A stretch of DNA of 64,000 nt from assembly GCA_018266175.1 (NCBI GenBank), contig JAFEAY010000021.1:186001-250000 (forward strand). The letters run 5' to 3'. The notes beneath the pieces are model-generated. The model was not told where the DNA came from, ran no database searches, and was given only the letters and a program-made list of their open reading frames with translations. Origin of the DNA: Candidatus Dependentiae bacterium. Its GTDB lineage: Bacteria; Babelota; Babeliae; Babelales; RVW-14. Shown one piece after another: positions 36,721 through 44,705 of the stretch (positions are counted from its first letter, which is position 1; each line of letters starts with the position of its first letter). A program made the translations under genes and the position numbers.

Positions 36721-39072
36721 TTATTGTAGTTTTTCGCGAACTTCGTTGTAACAAATAGCGATATCATCTTCAACCCAGTCTTGAAACGAATCGGCTGAAA
36801 ATCCGCAGTCAAATCCCGCATGGACTTCTTTAACCGGTTTTTTGTCTCGTTGTAAGCTGTTAATTTTGCCTTCGCCGACTTTTTGGCCACCACGCATGCA
36901 AACAACTTTACAATTACGACCGAAGGTACCTTCTTTGATATAACAACCAGCGATAACGCCAACACCTTTAATATCAAAGACTTTTTTAACGTTTGCTTCG
37001 CCGCATTTAACCCAAGAAATAACCGCTTCTCGTTTTGATAGAAGAAGTTTTTCAAGATCTTCAATCACACGATAAATAATATCATGAGTCCAAACTTCAA
37101 CTTCAAGCTTTCTTGCAAGCTGCATGGCGTTTTTTTCAACTTTTACATGCAACGCAATTAAAATTGACTTGGTGTTTGATGCTAAATCAATATCTCCCTC
37201 AGAAACATCACCGATGCCGCTCTGAATGATATTAATTGGGCACTTGATTGCTTTATGTTTTGAAAGGAGCTTATCAAGCGAATGAACCATAGCATCTTGA
37301 GAACCACGCGTGTCGGTCTTCAAAACAATATTGATCTCTTTTTTAACTTTTTCAGTAATAACTTCAAAAGATCGTTGCTGTGGGTTTTCAAGCGCAGCTT
37401 TTGTTGCTGTCGACTTTGAAGAACGAATTTTATTGTACTCAGCAGCTGGAATAACTTTTAACCATTCGCCAATTGATGCAACGCTATCAAAACCTACAAC
37501 TTGTACAGGAATTGAAGGAGCTGCTTGCTTCACTTTTTGGCCATGTGAGTTAATTAACAAACGCACTTTTCCCGTAGAATCACCACAAACAAAGAAATCG
37601 CCTTGATGCAATGTGCCTTCAGTACAAATAATTGTTGCAACAGGACCGTAGCCTTTTTCTAAGCGCGATTCAAGAACATACGCTCGAGCTGGCGCTTGTG
37701 CATGAGCACGAAGGTCCATAAGTTGAGATTGCAATACAATCATCTGCAAGAGTTCATCAACACCTTGTCCTGTTTTAGCAGAGATTGGCACCATGACAAC
37801 TTGTCCACCCCAGTCTTCGGCAAGAAGATCGTGTTGTGATAATTGTCGCTTAATGGTATCCAATGCAGCTTGAGAAGGAGCTTTATCAATTTTGTTCAGT
37901 GCAACAATAATCGGAACTCCAGCCTCTTGAGCATGACGAATTGCTTCAACGGTCTGAGGCTTTACGCCATCATCAGCAGCAACAATTAAAATTGCTATAT
38001 CCGTGACGCGCGCGCCACGCTGCCTAATGGTAGCAAACGCTTCGTGACCAGGAGTATCAAGAAATATAATTTTTCCATGAGCACTATCAACTTCATAAGC
38101 GCCCAAATGTTGTGTAATACCACCTTTTTCAGAAGCAGCCACTTTCATTTTGCGAATATAATCAAGAAACGTTGTCTTGCCATGATCAACGTGTCCCATC
38201 ACAACAGCAATAGGCCATCGAAATTCACCCGTTGCGTGCTCTAAGGACTGTTTTTTTGCAAGCAGAGATTCAGATTGATTAACAGGAGATTCGTCTTGCT
38301 TAACAATTTCTACACCAAACTGTTGTGCAAGTGATTCGATAATATCAACAGAAAGTACATAATTGCGATTGCAAACCATGCCTCGCTTTAAAAGCGCAGA
38401 AATGATATCGCCTGCAGATTTACCTAAAAGAACAGCAGCTTCGTGAAGAGGCAAACTTTTTGAAAGCGTTATTTCTGTAACGACGGGAGCTTCTTGTACA
38501 GTAGCTGGCATTCTTCCACGACGTCGACGACCTCGTTTACGAGTAGGACGACGCTCAATAATAAGACCTTTGCGCTGGAGCAACAAAGAAATTTTTTCAT
38601 TTTTAAGCGGAGCTTCTTCGGTAACTTCTTCATTTTCTAACTGATAGCGAAGCTGCTCGTCGTCTTCAACGCGATATCCTTTGATACCTGTTGTAGATCG
38701 AGTTTCTGCTGTTGATTGCAACCGAACAGCACCTTTTGTACTGTTAAGTTGTTCGTTTGATTGAAGAACAGCAGCCTCTTTACTCTCCCTAACCGGTGCT
38801 ACAACTCCAGAAGGTGGAATGTTGTAATTTTCATTTTTTTTAACAGGACTCAATGGTTCAGACACAGTTTTTACCTCTTCAGACTTTACAGCTATCTTTT
38901 TGATTGGGGATGGGGCTTGTTTTTGAGACGGTATAGGTTTTTTGAGTAGCTCAAGAGCCTTATCGGATAAAACCGACATATGGCTCGGAAGCGAAATTCC
39001 ATGCTTTTCAAGAAGCGCTAAAACATCTTTACTGTGCAAACCAAGTTCTTTGGCAATTTCGTATACACGCAT
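36721..39072 (-). CDS. infB: Translation initiation factor IF-2
   Basis: A 783-aa GTPase that brings initiator tRNA to the 30S subunit. The N-terminus has the IF2-N helix (MRVYEIAKELGLHSKDVL), then a low-complexity linker and a basic run (RKRGRRRRGR, about 179-188), then a second IF2-N module. The G domain has GHVDHGKT (293-300), DTPGHEAF and NKID; domains II-IV follow, ending in a typical C2 domain. The ATG has an AGGTGA site. It lies 29 bases after nusA and is followed directly by lpxK. Confidence 0.97.
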   Translation of the reverse strand: MRVYEIAKELGLHSKDVLALLEKHGISLPSHMSVLSDKALELLKKPIPSQKQAPSPIKKIAVKSEEVKTVSEPLSPVKKNENYNIPPSGVVAPVRESKEAAVLQSNEQLNSTKGAVRLQSTAETRSTTGIKGYRVEDDEQLRYQLENEEVTEEAPLKNEKISLLLQRKGLIIERRPTRKRGRRRRGRMPATVQEAPVVTEITLSKSLPLHEAAVLLGKSAGDIISALLKRGMVCNRNYVLSVDIIESLAQQFGVEIVKQDESPVNQSESLLAKKQSLEHATGEFRWPIAVVMGHVDHGKTTFLDYIRKMKVAASEKGGITQHLGAYEVDSAHGKIIFLDTPGHEAFATIRQRGARVTDIAILIVAADDGVKPQTVEAIRHAQEAGVPIIVALNKIDKAPSQAALDTIKRQLSQHDLLAEDWGGQVVMVPISAKTGQGVDELLQMIVLQSQLMDLRAHAQAPARAYVLESRLEKGYGPVATIICTEGTLHQGDFFVCGDSTGKVRLLINSHGQKVKQAAPSIPVQVVGFDSVASIGEWLKVIPAAEYNKIRSSKSTATKAALENPQQRSFEVITEKVKKEINIVLKTDTRGSQDAMVHSLDKLLSKHKAIKCPINIIQSGIGDVSEGDIDLASNTKSILIALHVKVEKNAMQLARKLEVEVWTHDIIYRVIEDLEKLLLSKREAVISWVKCGEANVKKVFDIKGVGVIAGCYIKEGTFGRNCKVVCMRGGQKVGEGKINSLQRDKKPVKEVHAGFDCGFSADSFQDWVEDDIAICYNEVREKLQ

Positions 39073-39101
39073 GCTCTGTTCACCTGACTATTTTAAAAAT
39101 A

Positions 39102-40205
39102 TCATTCATTGTCATGTGAGGAGATATCATCTGCAGAATCATCTTCCAGGCTCATAACATCATCAGAGAAAAAATCTGATGATGAACCGCTCGGAGAAAC
39201 ATCTTGCAGCTGTATATCAAGACCCACAAGGCGCGATGCTAGCAGAATGTTCTGTCCCATTTTACCGATAGCATAAGATCGCTGGTCTTGTGCAAGCCAA
39301 ACAATGACTTTTCTGTCATCAACAATTTCAACCTTGTCAATTTCTGCAGGCTTAAGACTATCACGTACCAAATCTTCTCCGTTCTCAGTCCACTCGATCA
39401 AATCGATCTTTTCTGAGCCGAGTTCACGCAAGATAGGCTTAATACGAGCACCTCCAACACCAACACAAGTCCCTACAGGATCAATCTCCTTGCTCGTGGA
39501 AGCAACAATAGCCTTTGTCTTGTACCCTGCAATACGCACAATTTTTTTAATTTCAACCAAGCCCTCAAAAACTTCTGGTATTTCAACTTCGACCAGGCGT
39601 TTAACAAAATCACCTGAAGCGCGATCAAGAATAAGTTGGTAATCACCACGGGCAACAGGAAGAACTTCGCGAAGTAATGCTTTAAGTGGATGGCCTATGC
39701 GAAGAGTTTCGTTGGGGATCATGCCTTCTTTTGGAAGAAGTGCCATAACATCGCCAACTTTGACCACAAAGCCATTACGTTCACGCTTGTGAACAATACC
39801 GCTGATAATAGAATCTTTACGATCTTTGAATGCGTTAAAGATAACCAATTGTTCAAGCTCTCGAATCTTACCCGCAATAACTTGCTTGGCTGTCAAAATT
39901 TCTATACGACCAACAGGTTCCTCAAAGGGTACGTTGATAAATTGCCCTGCTTCGATGTTTGATTCAAGTGTGCGAGCTTTACGCAATGAAACCTGAACAT
40001 CGTCATCGTAAACCGATGATACAACTTCTTTATTTGCAAAGACTTCAATGTTGCCTGATTTTGCATTGAATGTAATAACAAAGTCAATGTAAGGAAATTT
40101 CTTTTCGTAAGCCGTACGAATGCCATCACAAACAATCGAAACAACTTTTTCTCTTTCAAGACCTCGTTCTTCAACAAGACCTTCTATTACATCCGCAAGA
40201 TTCAC
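39102..40205 (-). CDS. nusA: Transcription termination/antitermination factor NusA
   Basis: A 367-aa RNA-polymerase-binding factor of the short (Bacillus-like) size. Order: N-terminal polymerase-binding domain (about 1-125), S1 domain (ISGIVHKRERNGFVVKVGD, about 130-200), KH1 (VRIAGYKTKAIVAS... DPVGTCVGVGGARIKPIL) and KH2 (VIVWLAQDQRSYAIGKMGQNI), then an acidic Ser/Asp tail. The start is GTG at 40205 with GAGGTAG upstream. rimP, often the gene before nusA, is missing; the candidate replication origin is there instead. Confidence 0.97.
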   Translation of the reverse strand: MNLADVIEGLVEERGLEREKVVSIVCDGIRTAYEKKFPYIDFVITFNAKSGNIEVFANKEVVSSVYDDDVQVSLRKARTLESNIEAGQFINVPFEEPVGRIEILTAKQVIAGKIRELEQLVIFNAFKDRKDSIISGIVHKRERNGFVVKVGDVMALLPKEGMIPNETLRIGHPLKALLREVLPVARGDYQLILDRASGDFVKRLVEVEIPEVFEGLVEIKKIVRIAGYKTKAIVASTSKEIDPVGTCVGVGGARIKPILRELGSEKIDLIEWTENGEDLVRDSLKPAEIDKVEIVDDRKVIVWLAQDQRSYAIGKMGQNILLASRLVGLDIQLQDVSPSGSSSDFFSDDVMSLEDDSADDISSHDNE

Positions 40206-40384
40206 AGTTTTTCTACCTCTGCATTTAGAACAATTTAACCGAAAAACGCTTTGAGCCGTACCACTGGTTTCTCTAAGTTTATGTTAAAAACAAAAAAAGT
40301 GAAGCAATTGCCTTTTTAGGTTAACAAGCATGAATGACTTTCTGACGCTTATTATTACTTATTAATATTTATATAAATATAAAC

Positions 40385-40406
40385 TAATAATAATAGGCTC
40401 CCCCAC
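40385..40406 (+). promoter_or_regulatory. DnaA-trio repeat and C-rich spacer
   Basis: TAA TAA TAA TAG at 40385-40396 reads 3'-GAT-AAT-AAT-AAT-5' away from the adjacent box, which fits the trio consensus 3'-(G/A)A(T/A)-5'. It is separated from the DnaA box at 40411 by a C-rich spacer (GGCTCCCCCA, 40397-40406). Confidence 0.7.
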
Positions 40407-40410
40407 TTTT

Positions 40411-40517
40411 TGTGGATAACTCAAAAAAAAACGCTGGATTAAGCCTCCTGTAAGATGTTATCACGCTTTGTCAAATTGTGGATAACCTGTGGATAACCTG
40501 TGGACAAGTGTTGATAA
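40411..40517 (-). repeat. Left DnaA-box array
   Basis: Minus-oriented boxes (plus strand TGTGGATAA): perfect at 40411, 40477 and 40488, and one-mismatch copies at 40499 (TGTGGACAA) and 40509 (TGTTGATAA). The copies at 40477, 40488 and 40499 are spaced exactly 11 bases. Confidence 0.88.
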
Positions 40518-40616
40518 CTTTTTTTGATTCTCTGGATTGATTGATTGGCAGCGCTTATTCAAGCGTCAATTTTGAAAAAAGGCTCAGGTGGCCACTATTG
40601 GATGTGTTTTTAAAAG

Positions 40617-40669
40617 TTATCCACACTTTATCCACAAGTTATCCACAAGTTATCCACAGGTTATCCACA
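40617..40669 (+). repeat. Right DnaA-box array, five perfect boxes at 11-bp pitch
   Basis: Five perfect TTATCCACA boxes start at 40617, 40628, 40639, 40650 and 40661. The 11-base period is close to one helical turn, so DnaA would bind in line on one face of the DNA. Confidence 0.95.
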
Positions 40670-40817
40670 ATTTCTAAGAAGATTTTTATTATTAAACAAG
40701 TTTTATTATATTCTTATTTGGTAATTTTTTTGACCGTGGCTATTCAGATAAGCTTGTTTCTTTTTTATGCGAGTAAAAGTTTTTTATACTCTTTTTATCT
40801 TAGGGGAAGGGATTTTT

Positions 40818-41861
40818 ATGAAGTTATCATTGAGATTTATTTTTTTTACCTGGTTTCTTTTTGGAGTTGGAGGAGTTATGGGCTTGGAAGATAAAGAGTT
40901 AGAAGTTCAAAGACTTGGAGTTATTGCTGTTCCCTGTGTAGATCTTGTTGCAACTCAAGTAAAATTTACCCTTGAAGAAGAGCCTGTTGTTCAGTTGGCA
41001 GCCACATGTATACCTGAGCTTTTTGGTGAGCAACAAGCTTATCGGCGAACTCAATTATTATTCAATGAACCAGTGATAATTTTGGAAGAAAAAAATGGAT
41101 GGTATCGAGTTCGAGCAATAGAGCAGTCAGTTATTGATGATCAAGGTCTTCGCGGGTGTCATGGTTGGATAAAATCGAAGAATGTACGCATTATAAATAA
41201 GCCGATTGTGGATTTGAATCTTGTGGTCGTTTCAAAACAGGCAAACGTTTATGAAAAACCTTTAACAGATTCAGGTGGTGATGTATTGCCAGCTTGTATG
41301 AGTTTTTCGTGCGGCACAAAGCTTAGAGGTGTTGTTCATAATTTGGCATGGTGCAAAGTACAGTTTCCTGATGATAACCATGGATTTGTAGCTGCACGTG
41401 ATCTGGTATCCCAAGACGAACTTAAGTTAATAAGTATTGACGGGTTAAGAGAAATGATTGTGGGGCAAGCTTTGCAATTTGCGCACATTCCTTACGTTTG
41501 GGGAGGGCGTAGTGGAGAAGGTATTGATTGTTCCGCGCTTATTCAGCTTGCTTATGTATCCTGCGGCATAACAACTCCTCGTTATGCTCATGGACAATGG
41601 AAAGCATGTAAGCCTCGTGAGCTTGCCCAATTAAAGCAAGGAGATCTTATTTTTTTAGGAACGCTTCGAGATGATCAGCTTGTTATGATTCATGTGATGT
41701 TATATATCGGTAACGGAATGTTAATAGAAGCTCACGGTTTTTTAGGTAAAGTACGCATGGTAAGCGTCCATGAGCGACTTGGTAAATCATTGCATGAGTT
41801 AAAAAATGGTGACGCTGTGCTGCTGCGCAGATTTGTCTACGGGGGTAGCTTTATAGAATAA
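40818..41861 (+). CDS. Exported NlpC/P60 cell-wall hydrolase with SH3-like domains
   Basis: A 347-aa protein from the ATG at 40818 (GGGGAAGGGA site). A signal peptide (MKLSLRFIFFTWFLFGVGGVMG) precedes two SH3-like regions, each with a turn such as GWYRVRA or AWCKVQF. The C-terminal NlpC/P60 peptidase has the nucleophile in GEGIDCSALIQLAY (Cys238) and His292 in VMIHVMLYIGNG. Such enzymes cut D-Glu-diamino acid bonds in peptidoglycan stems. It is the first gene right of the origin and is followed 23 bases later by a paralogue. Confidence 0.92.
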   Translation: MKLSLRFIFFTWFLFGVGGVMGLEDKELEVQRLGVIAVPCVDLVATQVKFTLEEEPVVQLAATCIPELFGEQQAYRRTQLLFNEPVIILEEKNGWYRVRAIEQSVIDDQGLRGCHGWIKSKNVRIINKPIVDLNLVVVSKQANVYEKPLTDSGGDVLPACMSFSCGTKLRGVVHNLAWCKVQFPDDNHGFVAARDLVSQDELKLISIDGLREMIVGQALQFAHIPYVWGGRSGEGIDCSALIQLAYVSCGITTPRYAHGQWKACKPRELAQLKQGDLIFLGTLRDDQLVMIHVMLYIGNGMLIEAHGFLGKVRMVSVHERLGKSLHELKNGDAVLLRRFVYGGSFIE

Positions 41862-41884
41862 TTATTTAAGGGAGAGGAAGAGAC

Positions 41885-43015
41885 ATGAATCTTTTTGCAG
41901 CTTTATTAAGTACTGCTCTTTGTATGATTTTTATGACGCGGGTTATTGAGGCAGGCTATCCATGTAAAATGGTTGTAATTGCATCTGTTGCAAATTTGGT
42001 TGATACTCCTGGTTTTGATAATGCACCGCATAGAGGTTTTTCTTTTTCAAGAAACGTGCCTCATCTACAGACCCAGCTCTTATGTAACGATCAAGTTATA
42101 GCGCTCGAAGAAAAAGTTATCTGTGATCAAAAATGGGTTAAAGTGCAAGTTCAAGAACAAAAAAAAGTTCATTTTGATGATGAAAAAGGGTTAGTTATTT
42201 CTCATTATACAGGTTGGATGCGTGCAAGAGATTTGAGTTTGATTTTTGATAATTGTAATTATCGACAAGATTATATTGTTAGTAGTTTGTATAAAACTAT
42301 GTGTATCGGTGAGTCAAAAGTAATACTTCCGTTTGGAACTAAGTTACATATTGGAGATGAATTTATACCTGGATTTTGTCGTGCTGAGCTCATCAAAAAT
42401 AATGGGCTTGTTTTAAGTGGAAAGTTGGATACTTTGGAAAGAGATTCTTTTACGCAACTTCCTGATCTTAAGAATTTGACGAGTGACTTATTGCTTCAAA
42501 AGGAACTTCGAGATGCTACGGTGCACTATGCACGGCTTTTTCTTGGCATGCCCTATGTTTGGGGTGGTTGTTCTCCTTATCTCTCTCATGTTAATCATTT
42601 AACCGGTGTTGACTGTTCTGGCCTGATCTATTTATGTTATCGCGCTTGTGGATTTGAATTGCCGCGTGATGCGCACGATCAATTTCTTGCAACCTATCCG
42701 GTTCATCCAGCAAATTTGCAGCCAGGAGACTTGGTTTTTTTTGGAGCAGAGCATGAGCAAGATGGAAAAAAAATGGTATGCATTAACCATGTCCTCATGT
42801 ATACCGATCAAGAGACGCTTATTGAGGCAAGAGGTAATCAGGCTTATGACAATGTTGATAATATGTCTGATGAAGAAAGAGCAGTCTTACTTGTATGCGA
42901 AACGCCTTTTGAAGAGCGGCTTGGAAAGCCCTTGAGTCAATTTTTTAATGGTGAATTTTTTCAAGAAAAAAATGTCTTTGTTTATTTTCGAACAGTATTC
43001 CCGTTAATAGACTAA
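41885..43015 (+). CDS. Second exported NlpC/P60 hydrolase
   Basis: A 376-aa paralogue of the preceding gene with GGGAGAGGAAGAG before its ATG. It has a leader (MNLFAALLSTALCMIFMTRVIEA), SH3-like regions (KWVKVQV, TGWMRARDLSL, FCRAELI), and a catalytic domain with PYVWGG, GVDCSGLIYLCYRACG (Cys244) and CINHVLMYTD (His302). A longer loop between PYVWGG and the Cys (SPYLSHVNHLT) distinguishes it from its neighbour, suggesting a different peptide or glycan context. The two probably share a transcript and act on the cell wall. Confidence 0.92.
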   Translation: MNLFAALLSTALCMIFMTRVIEAGYPCKMVVIASVANLVDTPGFDNAPHRGFSFSRNVPHLQTQLLCNDQVIALEEKVICDQKWVKVQVQEQKKVHFDDEKGLVISHYTGWMRARDLSLIFDNCNYRQDYIVSSLYKTMCIGESKVILPFGTKLHIGDEFIPGFCRAELIKNNGLVLSGKLDTLERDSFTQLPDLKNLTSDLLLQKELRDATVHYARLFLGMPYVWGGCSPYLSHVNHLTGVDCSGLIYLCYRACGFELPRDAHDQFLATYPVHPANLQPGDLVFFGAEHEQDGKKMVCINHVLMYTDQETLIEARGNQAYDNVDNMSDEERAVLLVCETPFEERLGKPLSQFFNGEFFQEKNVFVYFRTVFPLID

Positions 43016-43125
43016 TTTTTCAATACAGTAATTTTTAAATTACGAATTATTTACATTGCCATGAATTCCTAACTATATTTTTTGCGATTGATTCCTCACA
43101 AGAAAATTAAAGAAAGGAGAGTCTT

Positions 43126-44688
43126 TTGAAGATACCAATTTTTTACAGAGTGGCACTTGTGCTTGCTGCTGCCTGTTTAATGCATGATGTTCATGCAAAG
43201 AAAGTAACGAGTAAAACGCATTTTTCAACACGGCCACAGTTTCAGTCTGCTTCACCTGAATTTATTTCAGGGTGTCGTTACGACAAAAATGTTACAAAAA
43301 AGAGTTCTTGGGGAGGACATTTTCAGGCAGTTCTTTTTGGTGGCGCTTCAACTGAATCAGATGATTTTGGAACTTACTTTATGCCGTTTGGTTCGCCGTC
43401 GGCAAAGGTGAGCGAGGTGTTGGTTGCTGATGCAAGTACAACGTTACATGCAGAACATTTTAATATATTGAGTTTACGTGCTGAAGCTGGAATGCTTCAT
43501 ATAATGCGAACTAATGCCGTTGCTGATACTTTTAAAAGTACGATTTCACTCCACCCTCGTGAATGGTCAGTTGGGCTTGGTTTGCACTATCAACACCTTT
43601 TTAATAAACAGTCTAATCATCCATTTTACTTGAGCATTTCCACGCCAATTCTTCATGTTGAAAGCGATGTCCGTTTGCAAGAAGTAATAATTAATGAGGG
43701 TGGCGGGGTTGCAGCTCAAATTCCAGGAGTTCAACCTCTTTTTGGCAATATGAAAGATGCGCTTCATCAAGAAGCATGGTTGTATGGAAAAATTGATAAC
43801 CATGCCCATCATAAAACAGGCTTTGGTGATATCGAAACAAAACTTGGTTTTGTGGTTGCGCAAACTGAGAGCATAGTTTTTGATCTGTCACTTGGTTTGA
43901 TTATTCCAACGAGCAACAAGCAAAAAAACCATTTTATGTTTGAACCGCAACTTGGTAATGGTCAGCATGTTGGCTTGTTGGGAGGTGGAACATTCCGTGT
44001 CGTATTAAGTGAAGATGATGCAGCTCATTGGAATTTTTCTTACGAGGCAGCGCTTACAGCTCAGTATCTTTTTGAAAATACTCAAAAACGTTCGTTTGAT
44101 TTGATCAATAAACCATGGAGTCGTTATCTTGAAATGTATGAAAGTTTAGCACAAGCTACAGCGGCAGGAATAGCTGGTGCTAATGTAAGGAATCTTATTT
44201 CAACGCCGGGTATCAATATCTTAACGCAGGATATGAAAGTTGAACCTGGATTCAATGTCACATGGAATAATGCTTTTGTTTTAAACTGTTGTTCATGGGA
44301 ATTTGAAGCAGGTTATAACTTACATGCACGTGAAGCTGAGTCGGTGAAACTCAAAAATCAGTGGGTTGAATCTGCTGCAGTTAAAAAAGCTAATGGCCAG
44401 GGAGTTACTAATTCACGACGTGATATAACAGCAAATAGAACTCTTAATGATGGAGCTTTTGGTGATGGCGCCGTGTATATACCTATCAAAGCAACTGACC
44501 TTGATTTAAAATCAGCAGCACACCCTTCAGTGGTTTCCCACACCGTCTATGGGGCTGCAGGTTACCGCTGGACCACCTGCAAGTGGCCATTTGGTGTAAC
44601 CTATGGCGGTTCGTATGAATTTCCATCAGATGGTAATAAATCTTTGTCGCGTTGGACCATGTGGTTAAAAGCTGATATTTCGTTTTAA
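43126..44688 (+). CDS. Outer-membrane beta-barrel protein
   Basis: A 520-aa protein starting at TTG 43126, placed six bases after AGGAG and followed by a signal peptide (KIPIFYRVALVLAAACLMHDVHA). The mature chain is a series of amphipathic strands with aromatic ends (SVGLGLHYQHLF, FGDIETKLGFVVA, FEAGYNLHARE) and ends WLKADISF, a typical terminal beta-signal with Phe. It is likely a porin- or transporter-like barrel, but I recognise no named family. It precedes the haloperoxidase-family gene by 17 bases, so the two are probably co-expressed. Confidence 0.8.
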   Translation: MKIPIFYRVALVLAAACLMHDVHAKKVTSKTHFSTRPQFQSASPEFISGCRYDKNVTKKSSWGGHFQAVLFGGASTESDDFGTYFMPFGSPSAKVSEVLVADASTTLHAEHFNILSLRAEAGMLHIMRTNAVADTFKSTISLHPREWSVGLGLHYQHLFNKQSNHPFYLSISTPILHVESDVRLQEVIINEGGGVAAQIPGVQPLFGNMKDALHQEAWLYGKIDNHAHHKTGFGDIETKLGFVVAQTESIVFDLSLGLIIPTSNKQKNHFMFEPQLGNGQHVGLLGGGTFRVVLSEDDAAHWNFSYEAALTAQYLFENTQKRSFDLINKPWSRYLEMYESLAQATAAGIAGANVRNLISTPGINILTQDMKVEPGFNVTWNNAFVLNCCSWEFEAGYNLHAREAESVKLKNQWVESAAVKKANGQGVTNSRRDITANRTLNDGAFGDGAVYIPIKATDLDLKSAAHPSVVSHTVYGAAGYRWTTCKWPFGVTYGGSYEFPSDGNKSLSRWTMWLKADISF

Positions 44689-44705
44689 TACATGAAAGGT
44701 ACATA

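Larger units (their letters stand above)
40349..40669. other. oriC: Candidate chromosomal replication origin
   Basis: Between nusA and the first NlpC/P60 gene (gap 40206-40817) lie an almost pure A/T stretch (40349-40395), four DnaA-trio units, a C-rich spacer and ten DnaA-box-like 9-mers in two opposite arrays. This is the order of the bacterial origin unwinding system described in Bacillus: AT-rich unwinding region, trio, GC-rich spacer, boxes. Flanking genes point outward on both sides, and strand composition seems to switch here. No dnaA gene is in the window. Between the arrays (40518-40616) only a small hairpin near 40551-40565 is seen. Confidence 0.88.

Noticed and set aside
40617-40669. 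Regular short direct repeats that could be taken for a CRISPR array
   Set aside because: The repeats are 9-mers with 2-base spacers, identical to the DnaA box; there are no unique spacers or cas genes.
40541-40894. ORF of 117 codons across the right DnaA-box array
   Set aside because: It reads through the box repeats, lacks a ribosome site, and overlaps the NlpC/P60 start in another frame.
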